A DNA stretch of 64,000 nucleotides from the NCBI RefSeq assembly GCF_964355755.1, contig NC_092676.1, positions 1,346,288 through 1,410,287 of the forward strand, written 5' to 3'. The translations under genes were made by a program, and so were the position numbers. The DNA is from Antedon mediterranea (lineage: Eukaryota > Echinodermata > Crinoidea > Comatulida > Antedonidae). Of the stretch, positions 22,612-32,879 are shown in pieces. Within the stretch, counting starts at the first letter, position 1; the number at the start of each line of letters is the position of its first letter. Under the pieces are notes generated by a model. It was given only the letters and a program-made list of their open reading frames with translations. It was not told where the DNA came from and did not search any database.

Positions 22612-23740
22612 AAGAAAGATGGCAAATTGCAGTGGTATATAATTGTATACAAAATCTCTTTAAAATAATTTAAATCTTATAACAGCATCCTATGCTGGTG
22701 ACAATTTGTATCAAATCACTTCCGAGTTTTGAATTTCTTGTATTTAGAAACTTAATATTCATTTCATATTGTAATTAAAATGATAGTTTCACTTTTGATT
22801 TATTTGATAATGTTTAAAATATTAACATACTACTTTTGTTTGAATGTTAATTACTTTTGTTTATTGTCAGTCTAATCATGTTTACTTTATTTGTTATGAT
22901 TTGTTTTATTTCTTCTGCCATCAATTACTAATAATACAATTATTTTTACAACTAAACAGCCAAATATTAGAAAGGTTTAAAGTGAACCAACTGTTACCTA
23001 CCCATATAGACAATAATTTGTTTATATATTGTTGTGTTGATTGATAGATATAAGATCAAATTCAATGTATTAATTGATAATTATTTAACAGTTAGGGATT
23101 ATGAAATTGATGCCGATAATAACTTGATTTAAATTGCACGCACTATGCATTTGAAAGTAAATAGAAACTTGCCGACTCTCATTAAAACATCTAAATGAAA
23201 CTGAAATTTGTAAATACAGATACTGTGGGACTTAAGACTAAAAAGTTTATCCTTACTTAACTATAGAGGGCAGCATACTGAATGTGTGGTCAGAAGGTTT
23301 GACCAACTGTCAGATGCCATTTTGGAAAAAATTTCCTTTTAAAATTTTGTTTAGAAATATTGCTAATCAAACTGATTATTGAGTCGAGAAACATAGTTTT
23401 GTATTATATTTTTTGCTACACGATTTTAGAAATGTGTAGCAATAAGGTTGTTTTGTACACTGAGAAATTATTCCCTGCATCTTAATACTAAAAAAAATAA
23501 TTATTATTTTATATCTCCCTGAGAGACATCATCTGGGAGAGTATAAAAAGGAAATCTGCAAAAACGTTTTTGCTCTAGCATAAAGTGTTGTGATTTTTTG
23601 TATGAAAATCACATACTGCGTACAAAAACAGGAATTTTAAATAAAATTATGTGCCTCAATTTGTTTTTTTTACCTTTATGAAAGATTACAAAATTTGAAG
23701 TATTTACCGCTCACAAGATGACCAAATTCATTCATTTTGA
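22612..23740. other. Intergenic DNA between D and E
   Basis: No supported gene; the frame at 22844-23044 is AT-rich and unsupported. Confidence 0.45.
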
Positions 23741-23744
23741 CAAA

Positions 23745-25001
23745 TTACTGTGGTAGAATGAAAACTGGTTCCAAATAGTCATTCTCATCACTTGTTGATC
23801 TTTGTTCGTCCATTTCACAGTAGAACTCGGAATCGTCATCAATTGTAGATCTTTGTTCGTCCATTTCACAGTAGATTAACTCGGAATCGTCATCAATTGT
23901 AGATCTTGGTTCGTCCATTTCACAGTAGAACTCGGAATCGTCATCAATTGTAGATCTTGGTTCGTCCATTTCACAGTAGAACTCGGAATCGTCATCAATT
24001 GTAGATATTGGTTCGTCCATTTCAAGTTCACCATTTTTATATCTTTGTTCATCCATTTCACAGTATAACTCAGAATCGTCATCAATTGTAGATATTGGTT
24101 CGTCCATTTCAAGTTCACCATTTTTATATCTTTGTTCATCCATTTCACGTTCACCATTTTTATATCTTTGTTCATCCATTTCACAGTATAACTCAGAATC
24201 GTCATCAATTGTAGATATTGGTTCGTCCATTTCAAGTTCACCATTTTTATATCTTTGTTCATCCATTTCACAGTATAACTCAGAATCGTCATCAATTGTA
24301 GATATTGGTTCGTCCATTTCAAGTTCACCATTTTTATATCTTTGTTCATCCATTTCACAGTATAACTCAGAATCGTCATCAATTGTAGATATTGGTTCGT
24401 CCATTTCAAGTTCACCATTTTTATATCTTTGTTCATCCATTTTACAGTATAACTCAGAATCGTCATCAATTGTAGATTCACAATAGAGGGCAGTTTCATC
24501 ATCGTTGGCACTTATTAGATTGTCCATGTTATAGATCTCAACATTTTCTTCAATTTTTTGTGGAATTGTTGCCTCCAAGTGTCCACTTGTTTTCATTGTT
24601 TCTCTGGTTTGTTGACGCACATCTTGGGAAGGTATGTTAAATTCACCTCTAGTTTGACGACATCTTATTCTGCAGATATAAAATTTCTGTTGAATGTTAG
24701 CCCACAATGGAAAAAAAATCATGATTCCAATTCCACCGATAATCATTAGTAATATAAAAATTATACAAAGTACATTTTGAAGGACTTCATTATACTGATA
24801 TTTGTACTTGTAGTCCTCTGTAGAAGAATCATTAATTGTGGTTGAGATTACAGTATACAATTCTGTTGAAACCTCAGTCAAATTCTCCGTAGTCCAAGTA
24901 CTGTTATTCCAAATACTGTTACTTATAGTACTGCTACTCAAAGTGCTGTTACTCTCCATATTATAAGTAATGTTGTTTTCAAAACTTAACTCTTGAGCCA
25001 T
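23745..25001 (-). CDS. Gene E: single-pass membrane protein with nine tandem YxxM tail motifs
   Basis: 418 residues from the ATG at 25001. The Asn/Ser/Thr-rich ectodomain and membrane segment (about 79-104, VLCIIFILLMIIGGIGIMIF) match gene D. The tail is different. After IEENVEIYNMDN it has tandem repeats of about 29 residues, STIDDDSELYCEMDEQRYKN plus a short linker, later shortened to 17 residues. Nine Y-C-(E/K)-M sites are present, one YCKM and eight YCEM. YxxM is the known binding motif for the SH2 domains of PI3-kinase p85, so a PI3K-recruiting scaffold is inferred. Compared with D, an extra T in a T8 run just upstream puts the likely signal-peptide codons out of frame. The N-terminus is therefore uncertain. 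Confidence 0.75.
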   Translation of the reverse strand: MAQELSFENNITYNMESNSTLSSSTISNSIWNNSTWTTENLTEVSTELYTVISTTINDSSTEDYKYKYQYNEVLQNVLCIIFILLMIIGGIGIMIFFPLWANIQQKFYICRIRCRQTRGEFNIPSQDVRQQTRETMKTSGHLEATIPQKIEENVEIYNMDNLISANDDETALYCESTIDDDSELYCKMDEQRYKNGELEMDEPISTIDDDSELYCEMDEQRYKNGELEMDEPISTIDDDSELYCEMDEQRYKNGELEMDEPISTIDDDSELYCEMDEQRYKNGEREMDEQRYKNGELEMDEPISTIDDDSELYCEMDEQRYKNGELEMDEPISTIDDDSEFYCEMDEPRSTIDDDSEFYCEMDEPRSTIDDDSELIYCEMDEQRSTIDDDSEFYCEMDEQRSTSDENDYLEPVFILPQ

Positions 25002-25905
25002 ATGTAAAAAAAATTGCCATCAAAATGAAGTTTATAAGTATGGAGTATTATGTAACTGTGTAAATCTTTACCAACATGAGGTATGGTGAAATTACTTGCT
25101 ATTTACATAAGTTATGTTTCAATTGTCGTCATAACAATACTTTTGCATCATGAGAATGAAACGGCCCAATAGAAGAGTTGTTTGATGTACCTTAGATCTA
25201 TTTTACGATGTAAACATACAAACGCTGTAGGAAAACTGAAAGTGTACATAAATTAAAAATAAAGTTACTTTCCACAGGAATTGATAGAAGAAGATAATGA
25301 TAGGGCAATAAACGAACAAGACCTAGTGAATAATAAGTAGCTGTAGTGTGCATTTATAGTTCTACAGTAACTACCATAGAAAACTTATACTTTTAATATA
25401 CTTACGGTATATAAAATTGTTGGTGGGTTGCGCGGTAATTTAGCTTTTGAATGTAAGCTATTGGTAATAGCGATCTTCGTGAATGTCGTTAATGTCGCCA
25501 CATTAATAATAATTTTTTTTCGTTTAATATAAACATATTTCTATATTGTAAAGTTATTTGTAATAATTATTTAATATACTAGAAATTAGAGTGGAGGGGC
25601 ACACCATTCCCAGTGATAGTGGTATTGTACTGCTCTTGCCTCTCCTCAGCTCTCCACCTCTTTTGTTTTGCATCATGTTTGTTTTTCCCATCTATTTTTG
25701 TTCATATAAAGTAAAACTGTTGCATGAATGCTTAGCTAATGAATATTCATGATATCAATACATTTTATTAATTCCTTTTATTCTTTAACATCTTGCGATA
25801 ATACTTTAGTGTTCAGAATAGTATACAATACAATGAACTATTGAATATGATATTGAATACTGAATAAGTGTACAGAAACAAACATGTTCCTCATTCACTA
25901 ATTAT
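25002..25905. other. Intergenic DNA upstream of E
   Basis: No gene supported. A palindromic ATGAATATTCAT occurs at 25739-25750. Confidence 0.45.
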
Positions 25906-25907
25906 CA

Positions 25908-26062
25908 AGACACAACTTTGCGCTGATTACTAGCTGCATTATGGGAGTATGTTTCCATCATGTTTGGCCCCCAAAAAAATTACTGGGGTAATAATGTTCA
26001 GCGCTTAGAAGCATTGTGCAATAAGCGCTATATAAAAAACGATTATTGTTATTATTATATAC
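25908..26062 (+). mobile_element. SINE family 2, 3' part
   Basis: It starts near CAAGACACAACTTTGCGCTG and ends in GCGCTATATAAAAAACG with a TTATTATTA-type tail. It matches 59226-59380, the body of a full-length copy with a tRNA-like head. The head is missing here, so the copy is 5'-truncated. Confidence 0.8.
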
Positions 26063-26490
26063 TGCCAAAATATTATAATATCATTGATTATAGTCCCAGG
26101 GGGCTAGCTAAGGAATTTGGGAGAAATTGGGATTACACTTGGATTGTATATACAATGGAATTTATCAAACTCTTGTGTCCAAATTTTTACTAAACATACG
26201 TGTGTGTGCTGATCTGGTAGACACTACACTGCTGGCTGCCACTGGTTCGTGGAGGCCCTATCCGAATTGCCTCAGTTTCCAGGTAAGACCAAATAAAATA
26301 CATTTAACATTTAATTATAGTTCGGTCATTATGGTAATTGCATAGCACCTATGTAGACCACCTCCTATATGAAGCCCACTTTATATACATTATAAAAATT
26401 AGAACAACAGTATGTACATATTATAGTTTGTTTATCTGTGTTTAAAAGCTTCTTGTTTTAACTAAAACATAATAAAATTTATTGTTTTCA
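26063..26490. other. 3' flank of gene F
   Basis: No supported feature; short frames here are not convincing. Confidence 0.4.
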
Positions 26491-26494
26491 TCAT

Positions 26495-28741
26495 TTAACC
26501 CAATGGTACCATATGAGCAATTTCATCATTATTGTCATCTCTGGCCTTATGACCAACATTGTCATTAATAATGTCATTGCAGTTGACATCTTCATCACCA
26601 TCATCATTGCAATCATCATTGTTGTCATCATTGTCATCATTATTGTCAATATTGTCATTGATATATGTTTCATTAGTATCAGGACCATCATCAGTAATAT
26701 CATCATTGCTGTCATCATCCTTATCATCATAAATGTTATCATTGGTGTTTTCATCATCACTGTTTTTGTCATTTTGGTTTTCATGATCATCACAACTTTT
26801 GTTTTCATTGTCATCATGGCCGTTGTAGTTGTTATCAGCATTTTCATTGTTATCTGCATTTTCATTGTTATCAGCATTTCCATCTTTTCTATTATCGATA
26901 CTACAATCTATGACGTTGTCATCTTTATTGGCATCTGTGTCATTTCTATCATTAACTTCATCTTTCATGTTGCCATCAGTGTCATCATCATTGTTATCAA
27001 TGTTGCTTCCATCTTTATCATTTTGGTCATCATTATTTCCATCAATGTCATTTTTTTCATTAATGCTATCATTAATATTTTCAATATCAGCATTATCACC
27101 ATCATTGTTATCAACAATAATTATATCTTTATCATTTTCTTCTTTGTTATCTATTTCATTGGTAACATTTTCATCATTTTGATCCTTGTCATTGTTATCA
27201 ACATTAATTATATCTTTATCATTTCCTTCTTTGTTATCAATTTCATTGTTAACATTTTCATCATTTCGATCCTTGTCATTGTTATCAATATTAATAATAT
27301 CTTTATCATTTCCTTCTTTTTTATCAATTTCATTGTTGTTGCTTTCATCATTTCCATCCTTGTCATTGTTATCAACATTAATATCTTTATCATTTCCTTC
27401 TTTGGTATCAATTTCATTGTTAATGCTTTCATCATTTCCATCCTTGTCATTGCTATCAACATTAATATTTTTATCAATTTCATTGTTAACTCTTTCGTCA
27501 TTTCTATCCTTTTCGTTGTTATCATTGACTTCACTGTTGTTAACATAATCATAATAATCATCAATACAAGCATAGTCATTATCAAAATCATCTTCAACCA
27601 GATGTGAAATACTGCAGTTGTTGGTTTTTGGAGGTTCAAAGAGTTGCCTCTCGTTCAATATGCATATTCCTCCCGTGACCTTTACATTGTCTTTATTGTT
27701 AACAACTTTGCTGTTTTTAACATGACCTTCACCATCACGCAAATAGCCATAATCATCGATGCATGCATAATCATTATCAAAATCATCCTCAACAAGACCT
27801 AAACCTTCATTCCTTGGTTTTAATTTATCCGCACTCTCATAAATTGTATTTTCTTGCTCTATGTAATCATCGGAGAGTCTATCGTAATCTGATTCACATA
27901 TTGGTTTTAGATTAGCATCTTCTCCAGAATTAAGACTAACAGATGAGTACAAACTGGACCTGTCTAACGATGTAATCTTTCTGAACTCATCTGTTGTGAT
28001 ATCATCATATATTTCATTTTCCTGGTTCACATATTCATTTGTGTCATTAATATCTTCATATATGTTACAAGTTTCAAGTATTTCTGAATTTGTCATGCTT
28101 TCATTTGGTGGTGTGGAAATCGTTATTGAACAAGATTCCAGTTTTTGTTCTTTGGGATCTTGGTAAGGATGATTGTCATCCGCAGATTCTTCTAGTAAAA
28201 GCAAATCAGTTGATGCCGCTTTTTTATTGCCATCTTTTTTCAAATCCTTTCTAACCTTTTTTCTATATTTTGCGCAGAGAATAATAAGTACAAGAAGTAT
28301 AAACACAGCTATCAAAGATGGAATAATGATAAGTAAATCATTTGTTTCCAATGGTGATTCATTTTCACTTTCATCTGTAGAAGTTGTTGTCAGTGTTGTA
28401 ATTTGATTTTTCTCTCTATTTATCGTCACATTCGGTGTTGAATTTGTTGTTTCTTCAGATGTAGATAAAACTGTAGCTGTCGTTTGTTCTGCTGATTCCA
28501 TTGTAGTTGAATATGTCACATTTTTATCAGAAGTAGATAAAACCGTTGCTGTGGTTTGTTCTGTCGATTCTATTGTAGTTGAATATGTCACATTTTTATC
28601 AGTAGTCATATATTCAGTAGTATAATATGTAGTAGTTGCGTCGGTATTCATTGTTTCAGTTGAATAGCAACTAGCAAACAATGCATAACATATCACCCAA
28701 TGAATCCATAAAGAAAGCATTATTATTGGAGAAAATAACAT
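26495..28741 (-). CDS. Gene F: transmembrane receptor-like protein with Tyr motifs and a long Asn/Asp tail
   Basis: 748 residues in one frame. A signal peptide (about 1-27, ending ASCYS) precedes a Thr/Ser-rich ectodomain with two copies of DKNVTYSTT-ESxEQTTATVLSTS (about 48-95). The membrane segment is about 135-159 (LLIIIPSLIAVFILLVLIILC). The proximal tail is rich in Tyr sites: YEDI, NEYVN, EIYDDI, SLYSSV (fits the ITIM consensus SxYxxV), YIEQENTIYESAD and two copies of DFDNDYACIDDY. From about residue 415 the protein becomes a ~330-residue Asn/Asp/Glu/Lys repeat region (NNEIDxKEGNDKDI-type units), ending IAHMVPLG. This part is likely disordered and strongly acidic. No Ig fold is seen. The NTIYESAD motif is shared with receptors K to O. 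Overall function is unknown. Confidence 0.75.
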   Translation of the reverse strand: MLFSPIIMLSLWIHWVICYALFASCYSTETMNTDATTTYYTTEYMTTDKNVTYSTTIESTEQTTATVLSTSDKNVTYSTTMESAEQTTATVLSTSEETTNSTPNVTINREKNQITTLTTTSTDESENESPLETNDLLIIIPSLIAVFILLVLIILCAKYRKKVRKDLKKDGNKKAASTDLLLLEESADDNHPYQDPKEQKLESCSITISTPPNESMTNSEILETCNIYEDINDTNEYVNQENEIYDDITTDEFRKITSLDRSSLYSSVSLNSGEDANLKPICESDYDRLSDDYIEQENTIYESADKLKPRNEGLGLVEDDFDNDYACIDDYGYLRDGEGHVKNSKVVNNKDNVKVTGGICILNERQLFEPPKTNNCSISHLVEDDFDNDYACIDDYYDYVNNSEVNDNNEKDRNDERVNNEIDKNINVDSNDKDGNDESINNEIDTKEGNDKDINVDNNDKDGNDESNNNEIDKKEGNDKDIINIDNNDKDRNDENVNNEIDNKEGNDKDIINVDNNDKDQNDENVTNEIDNKEENDKDIIIVDNNDGDNADIENINDSINEKNDIDGNNDDQNDKDGSNIDNNDDDTDGNMKDEVNDRNDTDANKDDNVIDCSIDNRKDGNADNNENADNNENADNNYNGHDDNENKSCDDHENQNDKNSDDENTNDNIYDDKDDDSNDDITDDGPDTNETYINDNIDNNDDNDDNNDDCNDDGDEDVNCNDIINDNVGHKARDDNNDEIAHMVPLG

Positions 28742-29495
28742 TTCGTCTTCTAAATATTACATACAGTATATCATATATTTTTTGTATTAAAATAACTAGC
28801 GTATTCTTGCCACTGAAGAATTTTCCAGAAAGAAGATGAAGATATAAGTTGATTTCACCCGGTTATCAAAATCTAATACAGTAATTTTGGTTCCCGCTAA
28901 GAAATCAGTTCGAAGGTTATATACCACCAGTAATGTTGGTATTCTATTCTAATCCACAGCTCTCACATACACATTTGTGCAATTTAAGATTTCCAACAAA
29001 CAGAGCTTTACTTACATATTCTTCTGTACATTTGTAATATAGAGATAAACATGAATGTACTAGTGTTTACTGTTTTATGTTGTTCCTGTTTAGAAATACA
29101 ATTCAAACATTGTGTAAAGGGAAGCAATCAAACATATTCCAAGAACGTCTAGATTGCTTTCATGTATGCCTTAATTTACCACAAGTAGGTACATGTCCAA
29201 AAATAGTTTAGTTCCTGTTATTAGATCAGCTTAACTGCTATGACTTGCTATATAAATACCTGTTGGTGTTTTATATTCTCAAATAATATACACTTTTTTA
29301 TTCTAGGAATTGTTTTCCATTGTAATAAAGATGAGGGTCCACAAATAACATATTGTCAAAAATCTGCTATTATGAAAATAACAAGAATTGAATTCAATTC
29401 AGCTGTTGTTGTTGCTATTGTCACTATTTATATTATATAGTAGATTCCAACTTTTTCATGAACTCCCAGGTTGTTGCATTCAATGTACTTAACAC
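28742..29495. other. Intergenic DNA upstream of F
   Basis: No supported feature. Confidence 0.4.
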
Positions 29496-29499
29496 AGAG

Positions 29500-29775
29500 T
29501 ATATTCCAAATAAGTAGAAGTCTTTATTCACAATAGTATATAACTCGATTATTCCAAATAAGCATATTATAAGTCTTTATTCCAAATAAGTAGAAGTCTT
29601 TATTCCTAATAAGTTGATTCTAAAGTCTGTAATCCAAATAAGTATAAGTCGATTATTATTCAAAATAAGTATAACTATAAGTCTTTATTCCAAATAAGTA
29701 TAAGTCTTTATTCCACATAAGTAGAAGTCTTTATTCCAAATAAGTAGAAGTCTTTATTCCAGAAAGTAGAAGTCT
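29500..29775. repeat. Degenerate ~24-bp tandem repeat
   Basis: About eleven imperfect copies of TTCCAAATAAGTAGAAGTCT with variants (AAGTATAAG, CACATAAG, CCTAATAAG). Confidence 0.85.
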
Positions 29776-30085
29776 GTCTGCTGCTACTGTGAAATATTCA
29801 TTGTACACAGGTTGTCTTATCTTGGTTAAATCAATCAACCTCAGTGAAAAGCACCTTTTAATGTTTTAATTCTCCAGAGATAGATACAGAAACATAATGT
29901 CTAAACTACTACAGTAACTGTGAAACAATAAACATACAGTCACTATAGTCCACATAAGTACCTATTAAGTTATATTAAACCTCTAGAGGTACAGAAACGA
30001 AAACACAGAATTACTTCCTTGATGTAAAAGTTCAAGAGAGTCATTGTTTATAAAGAGGACATGTCAAGTATTGAACTTTTGCAAC
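29776..30085. other. Intergenic DNA
   Basis: No supported feature. Confidence 0.4.
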
Positions 30086-30385
30086 AGTGGTATCATTAAT
30101 ATGTTGTTTATTTTATGAAGCCAAGGAGAAACATGTCTGCCATCTTTGGAAGTAGAAGGGTAATTCCCAAGAAAAATATTTTTGATTTGGGGTATTTTTA
30201 CAATTATATTTGAAGTTTGATGAATGTTTAAAATGTGTATCAATAAAATGTTGTTTATTTTTGTAAGCCTAGAGGAAACATATCTACCATTTTTTTTAAA
30301 GTAGACAGAGAATTCCCAAGAAAAATATTTTTAATTTGTTTGTTATTTTTACAATTATATTTGAAGTTTATTGAATGTTTATCAG
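30086..30385. repeat. Tandem duplication of ~145 bp
   Basis: Two diverged copies sharing ATGTTGTTTATTTT, GGAAACAT, AATTCCCAAGAAAAATATTT and TTTTTACAATTATATTTGAA. Confidence 0.85.
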
Positions 30386-31180
30386 ACATGCATATATAAT
30401 ACAATAAGATACTAATAAAAAAAATGTTTATTAATAAAATTATTAAAAATTTTCATAATACAAACAAATAATTACTATACCCATTTTGGTATTTATGTTT
30501 ATTAATATAGAGTAGAGTTCCTCCTTTATAACAACCTTATTCAACCCTATATTTTTTTCATAATGTGTAAGAAACAGGAAATCCAATAATTGTGTGGTTA
30601 CATGCATACAAAGTATGCAAATTACCAATTTGTTTTCATCTTCCCCTCTTCCCCACAAAAAAATGTTTTTAAAAATTCCAATAAAGTGTTTTTTTTAAAT
30701 TGATCTTCCATTTAACAGTTCAACGGTTGGAATGCAATAAGTTGAATTTATTCAATAAACTAAAAATAAACTATGACAGTAGTCCCAGATTCATGCATGC
30801 ATTCAATGCAAACAGAGAATTTACCACAAAACAACATGTGACGAAATAAAGTATAGTTCCTGTTAAAAAAGTATATAATCATTAATAAACACTAACATAT
30901 TTCACAATCATGCAATAGTACATCCTATTGCACGTTGTGTGACCAACAATGGTCCAATTAAATGACAGGAATTTTCGTGTGTTGTAATAATAATTATGTA
31001 TACTTTTATGATGATTTAGTGTTTTAGTAAAACATATTTAATAGTTTTTTTCCCTTTGAATAGTGGTTTTGAAATCCATTAGTACTTTTTTTAAGGTTCA
31101 GTATTATACATTATATATTATTTTTAATGAAATTAAATTTATATTACTATTATTACATTGTGGTGTTATCTTCAATTTTC
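30386..31180. other. Intergenic DNA, 3' flank of receptor G
   Basis: AT-rich, no supported gene. Confidence 0.4.
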
Positions 31181-31188
31181 TTAACAAT

Positions 31189-32373
31189 TTAATCTGTCAC
31201 TTGCAAATATCCATCCTCATCCAGTTCAAATTCATCATATGCCTGGTTGGACATTCCATAGAGGGTGTTGTTGTGTTCTGTCTGTTGACGCACAGTGCTC
31301 TCCTCCTGGTTTATATTTTGTGTGCTTTGAGACTGCATTTGTTCGGAAGTTGTAAGTGGAGATCTCCTCCTTATACATCTGTACAACTCAATAAGAAATA
31401 AAATAAGAAAAGCAGAAAAAATACATGCAATTGCTACGATGAAGTGTTCTTCTCTTATCCAGTATATGTTTGAATCGGATTCGATATCATATTCAACTGT
31501 GGATCTGGCTTCTTTGGTAGTAATTGATGTGTCTGAAATCACTGTGCTTGGTGTATCAGTTGTTGTTGTGCTACCTTGGGAGGATGTATCTGGAGTTGTA
31601 ATTGGTGTGCTTGGAAACATTGTAGTTGGTGGTGTATTCCTAATAGAAGATATTTCAGTGGCACCAGTTGTTGTTGCTTCTGGTGATGTTGTAGAAGGCA
31701 TCTCAATTATAGAACATGATTTTGATATGCTTATCATTCCAGATAGACTAACATCACATGTAAGACCATAAGGCGCAATATCAGCTGGATTGTATGTGTA
31801 ATATAATGTACATACATTAGATTTTAAGCAGTTTGTTGTGGTTAGAGTGTTTCCGTTACTTCTCAACATCAATGTTTCGATATCGTCTGGAGGCATGTTG
31901 TATGAACATGATGCAATAGAACTAGTATCATTAATGTGTAAACTTGTGCATTTAGGTAATGACTGATAAATGTTCAAAGTAACTGTATTTATTATGCTAT
32001 TAATACTAAAAAATATTAACCTGCATTCATATGTTGAATTAAGATGCTTCCAGATATTAATATCATCAGGAATCTTGACCAAAAGACTATAGTCTGCACC
32101 TTCACCAGGGATTGAGTAATAACTTGACTGTAAACCAAGTCGACTTTCATCTATCATCTTTTCAGTACTGATGTAATCACTATGGACAACCCACCTTACA
32201 ACAGTTCCATCATTCATATGATTATGAGTACAGGGAAGAGATACATTCTGTCCAGGTGTGACCGTAATGACTTCTCCAAATACAAACAAAGAATGTTTAT
32301 CCACCAAGAGAATACTCCACAACAAAAAGATATATCTGCCCATTTCCAAACTGCTCAATGAAAATGTAAACAT
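31189..32373 (-). CDS. Receptor G: V-like Ig receptor, tail type 1
   Basis: 394 residues; MGRYIFLL (ATG at 32343) is a likelier start than the ATG at 32373, because paralogues begin there with MARY. After the signal peptide comes a V-like domain (VTPGQNVSLPC, VVRWVV, DYSLLVKIPDDINIW, NSTYECR). A second Ig-like domain follows (KCTSL, ASCSYN, NCLKSNVCTL, LTCDVS, SCSI). Its usual Trp is replaced: TLMLRSNG here, LIWRSNG in J, K and M to O. A Thr/Ser/Pro stalk of ~80 residues leads to the membrane segment (about 309-332, FIVAIACIFSAFLILFLIEL). The tail is short and ends with LYGMSNQAYDEFELDEDGYL; YLQV is a YxxV site. It is likely a surface recognition receptor with unknown ligand. Confidence 0.85.
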   Translation of the reverse strand: MFTFSLSSLEMGRYIFLLWSILLVDKHSLFVFGEVITVTPGQNVSLPCTHNHMNDGTVVRWVVHSDYISTEKMIDESRLGLQSSYYSIPGEGADYSLLVKIPDDINIWKHLNSTYECRLIFFSINSIINTVTLNIYQSLPKCTSLHINDTSSIASCSYNMPPDDIETLMLRSNGNTLTTTNCLKSNVCTLYYTYNPADIAPYGLTCDVSLSGMISISKSCSIIEMPSTTSPEATTTGATEISSIRNTPPTTMFPSTPITTPDTSSQGSTTTTDTPSTVISDTSITTKEARSTVEYDIESDSNIYWIREEHFIVAIACIFSAFLILFLIELYRCIRRRSPLTTSEQMQSQSTQNINQEESTVRQQTEHNNTLYGMSNQAYDEFELDEDGYLQVTD

Positions 32374-32879
32374 TTGAATTCAGACTGCCAACTTCTCTGA
32401 CTGATTTCAGTTTTTTAAATGAGATTTTAGAATAAAAGTTGTGTCTCATTGATCCCAAAAGACAAATTCTTTACCCAATACTCAATAATTAAAAATAACC
32501 TCAAGGGGATTCCCAACAATTTGGTTCATTAATAATTCATTTTACTTTACAGTTCATTTGTAATAAATGTATAATAAAGAGTAATTGAAAAATCTTAGAT
32601 ATTTTATTTATTTAGGTTTGCTTCACCGATCAGGGCAATGAGGAAGTAACTATCACACTAAGAACCTTTAAAACATTGGGATATTCATATATTAAACAAT
32701 TCATAGAAAGTTTTTGTAATGTTATCCATCTGAGCTGTATAGATGACAAGTATGTTAATTTTAATTGGAGAACCAAAACAAACAAATCATTAAAAATGAT
32801 GTTCTCTATTGTCAAATTTTATATATTAGATAATTATCATAAACAAAATGATCTATTATATGAGTTTAAGAAATAGTTA
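32374..32879. other. Spacer between G and H with the array's shared flanks
   Basis: 32390-32470 has the 5' block shared with H to K and M (ATAAAAGT..TG..TCATTGATCCC). 32580-32870 matches the H-I and I-J spacers (AGGGCAATGAGGAAGTAA, ATGTTGATTTTAATT-like words). This is the intergenic part of the tandem duplication unit. Confidence 0.65.

Noticed and set aside
23876-24511. 211-codon minus-strand frame rich in repeated MTILSYTVKWM
   Set aside because: Alternative frame of the gene E repeat; the YxxM frame continues from ectodomain and membrane segment.
26513-27639. Long plus-strand frames rich in Ile/Val and Ser/Leu, and Met/Thr-rich minus-strand frames
   Set aside because: Shadows of the Asn/Asp repeat coding sequence of gene F in other frames.
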